Source of the DNA: CAIZGX01 sp046048875
GTDB lineage: Bacteria > Bacteroidota > Bacteroidia > Flavobacteriales_D > Sanyastnellaceae
Reading direction: 5' to 3'
Length of the DNA stretch: 64,000 bases
Assembly (NCBI GenBank): GCA_046048875.1
Contig: JBJOFG010000013.1
Location: 186,001 to 250,000 of the forward strand
The notes below the pieces were generated by a model that had not been told where the DNA came from, ran no database searches, and was given only the letters and a program-made list of their open reading frames with translations. Made by a program: the position numbers and the translations under genes. Shown piece by piece: positions 10,001-18,400 of this stretch (its first letter is position 1; each line of letters begins with the position of its first letter).

Positions 10001-10166
10001 GGTCACTTGCGGTTCCATTGGATGTTCCTTTGACTAAGACAAAAGCTCCTGGTATAGGGCGATTCTCTTCATCCGTAACGACACCGCTTATGTTCTGTCC
10101 CCAAGTTACAATGGAGAACAAGGCTAAAAACGCTGTCAGAATACTCGTTTTATAGAATTTAGACAT
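7038..10166 (-). CDS. SusC/RagA family TonB-linked outer membrane transporter
   Basis: 1042 residues from the ATG at 10166, which opens a normal signal peptide (MSKFYKTSILTAFLALFSIVTWGQ); an upstream start at 10238 would add 24 residues with no purpose and lie across the promoter. Order: carboxypeptidase-like regulatory domain (about 25-105, ISGVVTDEENRPIPGAFV), TonB plug (about 115-240, with GQAAGLQVSQGSGIAGAG and DPLYIIDGIP), then a 22-strand barrel ending in ERSFNIRLNANF with a terminal Phe. Imports oligosaccharides with SusD using TonB energy. Preceded by a promoter-like stretch (10201-10231), so it may be expressed apart from the amylase as well as with it. Confidence 0.95.
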   Translation of the reverse strand: MSKFYKTSILTAFLALFSIVTWGQNISGVVTDEENRPIPGAFVLVKGTSNGTASDQVGNYTLKTGSGTFEIEVKALNFTTLFKTVTVGNADVKQNFKLSSGSLTLDNIEIIGYGVERNRPSTGSIAKISGKDISAIRTPSFEAALQGQAAGLQVSQGSGIAGAGSLIRIRGTASVSAGGDPLYIIDGIPMTQDYFLRGNSGALNNNPLATINPNDIEKVEVRKDAAAAGEYGSRAANGVIIITTKRAKEKGWKFDYGMNAGISTPASRPNMLNTEEYLRIRQEAWENDGGTGYVWLPNLTTATDDAATRKEAYMRAGLTDTDWVSETVGRGNKYGTNFSARYGGKKHSVFFSVGYDDNQSFLKGNSYKRISARVNPEFRLGDKLRLNLSLSGTRGLNKRVDAAWSGGLGDAMSNALPYYPVYHTDTTYNAAGEVLNNPGDFFYWRDEFGNVKNPVAYREQLRWTTVEDRVINTGRLIYMPKKNLFIIATGGMDWMHIGENRLTPATFDLSNGQGSFSNDQRLVRNYSYNLTAEYSKEIKPELNASILIGHELQHSKTEFVNDYIPNLDETVAEFSDVENTPETRVRNVGNPSQFSFLGFFAKYNMNYKSKYFFEASVRRDGSSRFGVNNKFGNFPSASLGWIISEEGFLKDNKTINYMKLRASYGLTGNSDIPANAQYALYSASNNGIYYNQNPILFPTQAGNANLKWETTNNFSVALETGFWQDRLTVTLEGYRKYSRDVLMNVSLPASTGFTNFWDNVAEVLNQGIELTTVVNWTKSSNFTARTSANFSYNYNELVSIGDYTPDAVSGGTNDSRVLVGKPIGSFYLVSFSHIDSQSGLPVYITPEGNYTTDYDNSIRNYVGNGLPKMMGGLTQTFGWKNFSLSALFTYSLGARIFDSSAKRQLGVVTSWNMREEILDRWTAPGDESTFGRLTLDETTYGLPDGFPWWNTSLFMYKANYMRLRNLSLDYTFPNEVTKKMKMTGLNIGVSVTNLFTITNFPGLDPEVVRDFENAQDRNLSPNVTYLTPMQERSFNIRLNANF

Positions 10167-10200
10167 ATGAAATTTGAATTTGTTTTGGTTTAAAGTCGCG

Positions 10201-10231
10201 CTAATATAAAGTGTTTTCACTTCGTGTCCAA
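10201..10231 (-). promoter_or_regulatory. putative susC promoter with inverted repeat in spacer
   Basis: On the minus strand a TTG (10231-10229) and a TATATTAG box (10208-10201) are 20 bases apart, close to the Bacteroidota -33/-7 arrangement although the last bases differ from TTTG. The spacer holds an AAGTG-TTTT-CACTT inverted repeat (10209-10222 on the plus strand). Confidence 0.45.
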
Positions 10232-10262
10232 CATACACTAACTTGTTGTTGGTAAGTCATAA

Positions 10263-13094
10263 TTATGGGTTCCAAATAAATGGAGCAGATTCTCTTCTTC
10301 CTTCTGTTTCAATTGAAAGGATATAAGATCCGGCTGCAATGTTCTCTTCTAAGAGATTCCATTCGGTTTGATTTACACCTGAAATTCCGACTGTATTGTA
10401 TGATGCAACTGTTCTTCCAGTTAAATCTCTTAATACGATTTGAACAGGTGCAGCTTGAACCATGCTATATCCAACATTTACACGGTTGTTAGATGGATTC
10501 GGCCAAATCATAAACGATGATTTTGCGAATGACATAACTTCTTCCAATGAAGTATTCAAATCCGGAACTGCTAATTGATAATCGGTATAAATGTGATATT
10601 CACCTGGTTCAAAGAAGAAAGTAGCATTCAAATCATTCACCTGAAAAGCATTTCCAGTGAAATAGTCATACCATGTTCCTGTGTGCTGGAATCCAGGAAC
10701 CATATTAAGTGAAGTTGTTTGGAAGTTTCCAACCACAACGGCGTTGTTGGTTCCGTTCAAATGTATACGCTTTCCAAATCCGCCCAAATCAATGTTGAAA
10801 TTGGTCGTTGAAAATACAGGCTCAGTCTTTTTCAAGTTGTTCAATGCAGCTGTCACTTTGTACAAATGCTTTCTATTTTGATTGTCCCAATAATCCCATC
10901 TTACTGGCTTAGCAGAAGTTCTGCAATCGGTATTTATTGTAACACCATCAGAACAAGTGTTAATACTGTAATCATAACCCAATTCACCAAACTGCCAGAT
11001 CATCTTAGGTCCGGGAATCGGAAGTAATAGGCAATGCGCTAACTCTTGTCTTTTCAATGCAGTGTTTAGATTTGTGATGTTGTACGAACCGCTGCTCGCG
11101 CCGTAAAGTAAATTCTTGTACATCATGCGCTCTTCATCATGACTTTCAGCATAGGTAATCAAATGAGCATTGTTCCAGCCTCTGTTCTGATAGCTACCCC
11201 ATGAGAAGTTAGATGAGTATCCCATCGAACCTTCCATATACTCATGATTCAAATTTCCCCACAACATCATTCCGTTGTTACTTAAAACAGACTCTTCACT
11301 GTTGTCTGCGAAGTGTTCAAGAATTCCATATGATCCCGGCTCAACTGTTTGCATATGGTTGTAGTAGTCTGTAAGAATATTAATTCTACTTTGGTCGTAT
11401 GCTCCCCATGCACCAATGTTTCCAAGTGTGTAATTTTGGGTGAATCCTTTAGATAAATCGAAACGATATCCATCAATGTGAAAGTTCTGCATCCAATATG
11501 CTAAGACACGTTTTGTGAAGTTTTTCGTTTGTTGACTTTCGTGATTGAAATCATAACCAACATTGAAATCATGCTTTGGAGTAGGGTTAAACCAAGGATT
11601 TTCAGTTGTCGGTTGTCCCCATTGTCCAGCGTTCTGATCGAAATACATACGAACCATTGGGTTTGTTCCAAAACTATGATTCAGCGCAATGTCCATAATT
11701 ACAGCAATTCCGCGATTGTGAGCTTCATTTACAAATGTCTTCAAAGCTTCAGCACTGCCGTAAGCTTTATCTGGTGCGAAATAGAAAGATGGATTATAAC
11801 CCCAGCTGTCATTGCCTTCAAATTCATTAATTGGCATTAATTGAATAGCTGTTACTCCTAAATTTTCTAAATAATCGAGTGAATCAGTTAATGAAGCATA
11901 AGTTCTGTCTTCAAGAAAGTCTCGAACCAACAATTCATAAACAACGAGTTTCGTTTTGGCTGGACGAACAAAGTTCTGATCTGTCCAATTGAATGCAGGT
12001 GGGTCCGTTCTAAATACTGAAACAGGTTCAGAGGTCAATCCATTTGGATAGTCAATCAAATTCGGATAGGTGGTTTCTGGAATCCATCCATCATTCCAAC
12101 CGTCTAATATCTTGTCTGCATAGACATCGGCTACACGCATGCCTTCAGCATCTATGTAATACTGGAATCTATATTCGACACCTGGTGACAAATTCGGAAT
12201 GTCCAACCAGTATGTTGATCCATCCGGTGTGCGATTCATTAAGTAATCTAAATCCAATTGCCAGTTGTTGAAATCTCCGATAACAAAAACAAAATCCTTG
12301 TTGGGTGCATACAATTGAAGACGCACGCCGTTTTGAGAGGTAATGTTTATTCCATTTATGGTTCCTGAAGGTGCTGAGGCAATATTTACTGAAGGAAGTA
12401 TAATTATAATTTTTTCGTCTGTAATTGTTGTACTGCCATTTATCGCGGTTAGCGTAATGTGATATTCACCTGGAGTGGATTGACTAAAGTTGTAACTAAG
12501 TGTGGTAACACCAGTTCCTGATGCAACCTGATTACCATTCACCGAGATGGTCATGTTCGAAGCAAGTGAAGAATTTGCAACAACTGGAACAACTTGATTT
12601 GGATTAACTATTTGAGATTCTAAAGTAGGTTGGGACAATGAGGCGTTGAATCCTGCAGCATAGATAGTCAAATAAATATCGCTGCCATCTGCATTTCTTC
12701 CAACCACAGAACCTGTTGCATTTCTGAAAACAAACATCATTTTAGAAACAGTCTCGCCAACATTCAAATTGTAGAAGGTTGATGGAGTGATTACAATCTT
12801 ATGAATGTTGTTTCCCATTGGAGTCATGAGAACGGCAGGGTCCGCAGTACCCCAATTTCCAACGGTATGTTGCCAATCGTTTGGTCCGTTGCTGTTACTG
12901 GTAATTACACCTGTGTGAGCGTATATTGGAGTGTAACCCAATAAATCGCCATTTCCCGTTGACGCATCATAAAAAACTGTGATTTGATCAGTTTGTGTTG
13001 GAAATGCAGGCGTTGATGTTAAAATCTGGGCACTTGCATTAAAAGCAAAAAAAGTAAATAGAAAAGCTAAAAAGTTAAGTCCTTTTTGTTTCAT
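10263..13094 (-). CDS. GH13 alpha-amylase family protein with T9SS sorting domain
   Basis: 943 residues, signal peptide ending SAQ at 23. Order: a module at 24-150 resembling the last protein of the operon, an Ig-like segment (150-235), an early-set/CBM48-like domain (about 255-345, VFVIGDFNNW), the GH13 barrel (about 383-760), a C-terminal beta domain, and a T9SS type A sorting domain (862-943, WPNPSNNRVNV). All catalytic regions are present: DIALNHS (468-474), nucleophile Asp546 in YRFDLS, acid/base Glu593 in ILEHF and Asp653 in ESHDEE. It should cleave alpha-1,4-glucans outside the cell. First gene of the starch operon, 96 bases before SusC. Confidence 0.92.
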   Translation of the reverse strand: MKQKGLNFLAFLFTFFAFNASAQILTSTPAFPTQTDQITVFYDASTGNGDLLGYTPIYAHTGVITSNSNGPNDWQHTVGNWGTADPAVLMTPMGNNIHKIVITPSTFYNLNVGETVSKMMFVFRNATGSVVGRNADGSDIYLTIYAAGFNASLSQPTLESQIVNPNQVVPVVANSSLASNMTISVNGNQVASGTGVTTLSYNFSQSTPGEYHITLTAINGSTTITDEKIIIILPSVNIASAPSGTINGINITSQNGVRLQLYAPNKDFVFVIGDFNNWQLDLDYLMNRTPDGSTYWLDIPNLSPGVEYRFQYYIDAEGMRVADVYADKILDGWNDGWIPETTYPNLIDYPNGLTSEPVSVFRTDPPAFNWTDQNFVRPAKTKLVVYELLVRDFLEDRTYASLTDSLDYLENLGVTAIQLMPINEFEGNDSWGYNPSFYFAPDKAYGSAEALKTFVNEAHNRGIAVIMDIALNHSFGTNPMVRMYFDQNAGQWGQPTTENPWFNPTPKHDFNVGYDFNHESQQTKNFTKRVLAYWMQNFHIDGYRFDLSKGFTQNYTLGNIGAWGAYDQSRINILTDYYNHMQTVEPGSYGILEHFADNSEESVLSNNGMMLWGNLNHEYMEGSMGYSSNFSWGSYQNRGWNNAHLITYAESHDEERMMYKNLLYGASSGSYNITNLNTALKRQELAHCLLLPIPGPKMIWQFGELGYDYSINTCSDGVTINTDCRTSAKPVRWDYWDNQNRKHLYKVTAALNNLKKTEPVFSTTNFNIDLGGFGKRIHLNGTNNAVVVGNFQTTSLNMVPGFQHTGTWYDYFTGNAFQVNDLNATFFFEPGEYHIYTDYQLAVPDLNTSLEEVMSFAKSSFMIWPNPSNNRVNVGYSMVQAAPVQIVLRDLTGRTVASYNTVGISGVNQTEWNLLEENIAAGSYILSIETEGRRESAPFIWNP

Positions 13095-13114
13095 ATGTTA
13101 GGTAGTTAGTTGCC

Positions 13115-13144
13115 CAAATATAGGAAAGTGTACTTAGTACACAA
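13115..13144 (-). promoter_or_regulatory. promoter of the starch operon (-33 TTG, -7 TATATTTG)
   Basis: Minus strand: TTG at 13144-13142, a 19-base spacer, then TATATTTG at 13122-13115, a full match to the Bacteroidota consensus TTG-N19-TAnnTTTG. Transcription should start near 13110, giving a leader of about 15 bases before the amylase ATG. Confidence 0.75.
13128..13142. promoter_or_regulatory. 15-bp palindrome, candidate operator of the starch operon
   Basis: GTGTACTTAGTACAC: two perfect 7-base arms around a single central T. It fills the spacer between the -33 and -7 elements of the amylase promoter, where a bound protein would block RNA polymerase. No regulator gene lies beside it. Confidence 0.55.
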
Positions 13145-13200
13145 CCTCATTTGAAATTTTTTCGAGAAATTGATGTTTCTTTGTGGCTCAAATCAATTTT

Positions 13201-14082
13201 ATGCAACTTCTCGACGGCCTCGCACTTTCAAAAACCATTAAATCAGAGATCAAGCAAATTGTTTCTGAAAGAGTAGTCAACGGCTTCAAGCGTCCGCATT
13301 TGGCTGCTGTACTCATTGGTGAAAATGGAGCGAGTGTCACTTACGTAAATGCTAAGGTCAAGGCTTGCGAAGAAGTTGGATTCGAGTCTACACTCGTTCA
13401 ACTGAAGGACAGTTGCACGGAAGAGGAAGTAATGAACACCATTCATGCTTTGAATACAAATGATACCATTGATGGTTACATCATTCAACTTCCACTACCG
13501 AAACACATCAATGAAAAAAAGGTCTTGATGGCGGTTGCCCCAAGCAAAGATGTGGACGGGTTTCATCCGGAGTCAGTTGGGAAAATGATGTTGAACCTTC
13601 CAACTTTTCTTCCCGCGACGCCAATGGGTATAATTACTTTGTTGGAAAGAAATAACATTTCAACTTCAGGAAAACATGCTGTTGTATTGGGAAGATCACA
13701 TATTGTCGGACTTCCAATTTCAGTATTACTTCAAAGAAATCATCCATTCGGCAATTGCACGGTTACCCTTTGTCACAGCAAGACGAAGAATATTCAAGAG
13801 ATTTGTCAATCAGCCGATATCATCATTGCAGCAATAGGTCAACCTGAATTCCTGAAAGGGAATATGGTGAAGGAAGGAGCTGTTGTGGTAGATGTTGGAA
13901 TTACACGCGTGGTGGATAGTTCGAAGAAAAGCGGATTTAAATTATTGGGAGATGTTGCTTTCGAAGAAGTCGCTCCAAAATGCAGTTACATCACCCCAGT
14001 TCCGGGTGGAGTAGGACCAATGACCATTGTGTCTCTAATGCAAAACACCTTACTTGCCGCCGAGGGCAAGCGTTCTATATAG
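13201..14082 (+). CDS. folD: bifunctional methylenetetrahydrofolate dehydrogenase / cyclohydrolase
   Basis: 293 residues. Oxidises 5,10-methylene-THF to methenyl-THF with NADP+ and hydrolyses it to 10-formyl-THF. Family marks: the early Lys-containing region YVNAKVKACEEVGF, DGYIIQLPLPKHI near 100, the catalytic KDVDGFHP segment, VVLGRSHIVGLP for the cofactor, and TPVPGGVGPMT near the end. The start is set at ATG 13201 (MQLLDG); a GTG at 13183 lies within a TTTCTTTG promoter-like box (13176-13183) and so is unlikely to be transcribed. Its last 33 bases overlap the 3' end of folP, another folate gene, on the opposite strand. Confidence 0.95.
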   Translation: MQLLDGLALSKTIKSEIKQIVSERVVNGFKRPHLAAVLIGENGASVTYVNAKVKACEEVGFESTLVQLKDSCTEEEVMNTIHALNTNDTIDGYIIQLPLPKHINEKKVLMAVAPSKDVDGFHPESVGKMMLNLPTFLPATPMGIITLLERNNISTSGKHAVVLGRSHIVGLPISVLLQRNHPFGNCTVTLCHSKTKNIQEICQSADIIIAAIGQPEFLKGNMVKEGAVVVDVGITRVVDSSKKSGFKLLGDVAFEEVAPKCSYITPVPGGVGPMTIVSLMQNTLLAAEGKRSI

Positions 14083-14862
14083 TTCAACCGTTTGCTTCGC
14101 TTCAAGTACATCGTGTACACGCAGGATGTTGGCGCCTCTTTCTAGTGCGAAAGCATTCAAGACTGTTGTTCCATTCAAGCTTTCTTCTGCCGTTGTATTC
14201 AACGTTTGCTGAATCATTTTTTTTCTTGAAACGCCAACCAATAAAGGCAAACCAAATGATTTGAACCTATTCAGGTTTTGCAGTAATTCAAAATTATGAT
14301 CTTTATTTTTCGCAAAGCCGAATCCCAAATCCAAAACAATTTTCGAAATCCCCAATTGATTTAACTTTTCAATTTCAGTTTGGAAATAGGCATGAACTTC
14401 TTCAACCACATTTTCATAATTGGCCAACTCCTTCATGTTGGAAGAATCTCCGCGCGAGTGCATCAATACATAGGTGCATTGTGCTTCCGCAACCACTGAC
14501 CACAAATTCGAATCCATTCTTCCCCCAGAGACATCGTTTATCCAATGCGCTCCTTCGCGCAGGCAGGCAGCGGCTACTTCACTATAAAAGGTATCAATAC
14601 TTATCGTCAATGAAGGAAATTCTTTTCGAAGAGCTACTAATACAGGTAAAACCCTATTCAATTCCTCTTCAGAAGAAATATAAATCGCACCCGGACGCGT
14701 TGATTGTCCGCCTAAATCCAATATGTCCATACCATCAGAAATCATTTTTTCCACACGAAATAAAATGTCCTTTTCAGAATTAGTGCGACTTCCAGCGTAG
14801 AAGGAATCGGGTGTAACATTCAAAATTCCCATAACCAATGGGAGCGTGCGGGTAGAATTCAT
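14050..14862 (-). CDS. folP: dihydropteroate synthase
   Basis: 270 residues. Joins p-aminobenzoate to 6-hydroxymethyl-dihydropterin diphosphate in folate synthesis and is the sulfonamide target. Signatures: MGILNVTPDSFY near the N terminus, DLGGQSTRPGA around 45-55, SIDTF, INDVSGG, VLDLGFGFAK and the terminal pterin-binding VGVSRKKMI. Length is usual. Converges on folD with a 33-base tail overlap and diverges from the DUF1599 gene, a neighbour pairing (folP-DUF1599) often seen in Bacteroidota. Confidence 0.95.
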   Translation of the reverse strand: MNSTRTLPLVMGILNVTPDSFYAGSRTNSEKDILFRVEKMISDGMDILDLGGQSTRPGAIYISSEEELNRVLPVLVALRKEFPSLTISIDTFYSEVAAACLREGAHWINDVSGGRMDSNLWSVVAEAQCTYVLMHSRGDSSNMKELANYENVVEEVHAYFQTEIEKLNQLGISKIVLDLGFGFAKNKDHNFELLQNLNRFKSFGLPLLVGVSRKKMIQQTLNTTAEESLNGTTVLNAFALERGANILRVHDVLEAKQTVELYRTLALGGK

Positions 14863-14871
14863 TTCAAGATG

Positions 14872-14879
14872 TATCTTTG
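14872..14879 (+). promoter_or_regulatory. -7 box (TATCTTTG) upstream of the DUF1599 gene
   Basis: Exact TAnnTTTG match in the short divergent region between folP and the DUF1599 gene. No clear TTG lies at the expected distance upstream. Confidence 0.45.
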
Positions 14880-14922
14880 AAACGCAAAGATGAGCATTTT
14901 CATCGCAATTGTATTTCGAATC

Positions 14923-15480
14923 ATGAGCGCAAAAAAAGATACTTCAGCACAATATGATCAAGCCATTCAAAAATGTGTCGACCTTTTTCAAAAGAAGACA
15001 CAAGATTATGGGACGGCTTGGAGAATTCTTCGTCCTTCAAGTTTAACCGATCAAATCTTTATTAAAGCGCAACGCATTCGAACCATTGAAGAGAAGGGTG
15101 AAAGTAAAGTGGGTGAGGGCATCGAAGATGAATTTGTAGGCATCATCAATTACAGCTTAATGGCTCTTATTCAGTTGGAATTACCCGCTGATGCTCCACT
15201 AGAACTTGAACCTGAAAGGGCGGTACTTCTTTACAAAGAGCAAGCAAAAATTACGAAGGATTTAATGATGAATAAGAATCACGATTACGGAGAAGCCTGG
15301 CGCGATATGCGAGTGTCTTCATTCACTGATTTGATTCTCATGAAAATCCTACGCATCAAGCAAATTGAAGACAACGCCGGCCAAACCCTCGTTTCCGAAG
15401 GAATAGATAGCGGCTTTCGCGATATGATCAATTATGCTGTTTTCGCGTTGATACAGCTCAGTGAATCACCAAGAGTTTAA
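14923..15480 (+). CDS. DUF1599 domain-containing protein
   Basis: 185 residues from ATG 14923 (MSAKKDTSAQYD); an ATG at 14890 would add a short hydrophobic stretch not expected in the family but is closer to the promoter box, so the start is uncertain. The protein is a tandem duplication: KTQDYGTAWRILRPSSLTDQI (about 25-45) is echoed by KNHDYGEAWRDMRVSSFTDLI (about 120-140), and each half ends with an INYxxxALIQL helix. Pfam places the domain among nucleotide-modification-associated domains, but no activity is known. Its 3' end overlaps the next convergent gene by 23 bases. Confidence 0.88.
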   Translation: MSAKKDTSAQYDQAIQKCVDLFQKKTQDYGTAWRILRPSSLTDQIFIKAQRIRTIEEKGESKVGEGIEDEFVGIINYSLMALIQLELPADAPLELEPERAVLLYKEQAKITKDLMMNKNHDYGEAWRDMRVSSFTDLILMKILRIKQIEDNAGQTLVSEGIDSGFRDMINYAVFALIQLSESPRV

Positions 15481-18400
15481 TAATTTCTTGTTTGTTGGAT
15501 GATTTAAGGACAACAAAATAAATTCCGTTTTCAAGAAACGATAAATCAGGAATAACGATTTGTCCGTTTTCCACCACGTACATTTTTCTTTGAATGATAC
15601 TTTGCTGTGCATTCAAAATTTCTGTCTCTATGGTACCGTTTTGGTCGAAGTCCAATCCTTTTATGGTCAGTGGTCCATTGCAATATGGATTTGGAAAAGC
15701 AATTTGATTGTTGGAATCATTTAATATTTTGTAATCATTACCATTGTTTTGAACGCCAGCTGTCCCTACTATACATAGGTATTGCACTGAGCCATAGGTT
15801 CCTGTTCCATATGAAAATACAGGGGCAGTTTGTACTGCATATTTTTTTCCATACTGAAGTTGAACAACTTGGGAAAGGTTTAAAACATTCGAAGCTGCTC
15901 CTCGTAAATGCTCAATAGGTAATCCAATTGGAGTGTTATTTAAATCAACTTCTTGAAACTTCCATTTCCAATTTGTAACGCCGCAAATCCATGGTTGAGA
16001 ATTTACAACTGCTCCTCGAAATTGCTGTCCGTTTGAACACCTGTAGGACGCACCCAACTGAGTATTTGGTTCCGTTATGGTATTCATAGGACAAGGCGAG
16101 AGCGCCGGAACCTCAACAATTTCAGTTTGTCCAATACCATTTGCTAGCGTATATACATTCGTAATTACAACATGGTATCCACTATTATACGGAAGTGTAG
16201 GAGAAACAGAATTCAAAACAAGTAAATCCGTGGAACTATTCTTTGTGTAGTTATTGCCATTAGCTAGTCCGGAGATTCCTGTAAATACAAATCTATACGA
16301 AGCGCCAGATACATACTGCGCTTTAAAAATTTGACACAATTGGTATGGGCCAGAACCATATGCACATGCCCCACGTTTCAATTGTCTAACACAACATGTA
16401 AAACTTCCAGTACCAAAGTTAGAATTGTAATTTCGAATACCAACACGGTATACGCTACCCGCAGTTAATCCAACAAAATTCAAAATTTCATTTCCAATTG
16501 CATTGTTTGCATTTTCACTTGCGATTAACTCACCTAATGTATTTTGAATTTCAATTACTCCATCAAATGCTGTGGTGTTTAGTTGAACTGAAACCCCTTC
16601 TGTTTGAGCTGTAAATTGATACCATAAATCTTCACCAGTAATACAAGTTACTTGTCCAAAAGGTGAGGCTCCCATTCCAACTAAATTTCCAGTTATCAAA
16701 CTGCAAACAGGATAGAAGCTCGCATTGATATTAATAGGAGTCGTGAAAATATCGCCAATAAAATCTGTCTCATTGCATCCTTCATTAATTAACCCATTGC
16801 AATTATCATCAATAGCATTTGTACAACTTTCACTAATTCCATTGTTAATATTCGCATTCGCATCGTTGCAATCGCCGTTAATTCCTTGGGTTGAAGTGTA
16901 GGTAGCACCTGGTGATGAACATGCGCTGGTCGATGAGACAAAATATCCATCGGCATCTGCGTCTAAATACCATGTTGTAGCATATGTACACGAACCATTC
17001 GAAACAGTCGCACTAGCATTGTAATTGCAAGCTGTATTGTCCATACATCCCGGGACAGAACAAGCTAAATCAGTACCCGAACAATCCTCGTCAATTCCAT
17101 TTCCACATAATTCAACACCCGCTGCATTTATACTCGCATTCGCATCGTTGCAATCGCCGTTAATTCCTTGGGTTGAAGTGTAGGTAGCACCTGGTGATGA
17201 ACATGCGCTAGTCGATGAGACAAAATATCCATCGGCATCTGCGTCTAAATACCATGTTGTAGCATTTACGCAAGAACCGTTGTCTGTGTTTGCGCATTCA
17301 TTGTAATTGCATGCGAAAACATTTGTACACCCAGCTACAGTTGATGCTAGAACTTGAATTCCAAAAGTACCAGTCCCACCTGCATAACCTCCCGCTTGAA
17401 TGTAATATGTTGCTCCGTTCGTTAACTGTGAGCACGTAAGTATTATACGTGAATTATAATTTGTTGCTGAAATATCATCATTGCAAGCAATTGCAAATGG
17501 ATCCGTACAATCTGAGTAAATAGCAATTCTTGTATCGACCAAACTTCCCGAATTTGTCTGGATAGTAATATCTCCACCAGTGTATAAAAATTTATACCAG
17601 ACATCTTTGATACCCGAACCCCCACAAATAGGATCTGCCGCATCGTTGCATGTCACTGTATTATTCGCTGTAACATAAGCCGCATTAATAATAAGGTTTG
17701 TTGCATTGGAGCATATATCATTCGCTGCACCACTCACAATCGTAAAAGTTGAACTTGAGCTATTGTTCGTCGTATTGTCATCACTTCCACCATTAATCGA
17801 GCTCGCATTAATTGTTAAAGTATAGCTTCCTGCCGATACGGTTGATTCGGGCAGGGTAACTAAAACAGAGTTTCCGGAAGTTAAATTGCCACTCCAAGAG
17901 TAGGTTTGACTTGCTTGTCCACTTATTGTATAGGTCAATTGAAAGGAAGTAATTGTATTAATCCCAGCGTTCATTAAAGTTAATTCAGGCGTTACCGTCG
18001 TTGAACAAAAATTTCCATTCGGGCTGGTGATTGAAACCACTGCTAAATCTAAATTCGGTTGAGAGTATAACGGGGCTCTCCAAGTTCCTCTTCCAAAGGT
18101 TGCCGCTGTAATGGTATTGGTGGCAGCATGTATCTCTAACTCATCAACTACAACATTGGGTAAACCGTTCATGTATGGTATCCAATCGGCTAATGAATTG
18201 TCTTTGTAATAAACTCCAGCGTCTGTTCCAATGTAGAGTGCATCATTACCAGTATTTTGAAATACTATGGTATTTGAAGGTATATTAGGTAAACTTCCTG
18301 AAATATTTGTCCAACTAGTTCCGCCATTGCTTGAATAATAAACCTTCGTGCCAGCAGTATATCCACTAAAAGTTAACCAAACTTTATTCTCGTCAATAGG

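Noticed and set aside
10167..10238. Longer start for SusC
   Set aside because: Crosses the promoter-like element and places 24 residues before a normal signal peptide.
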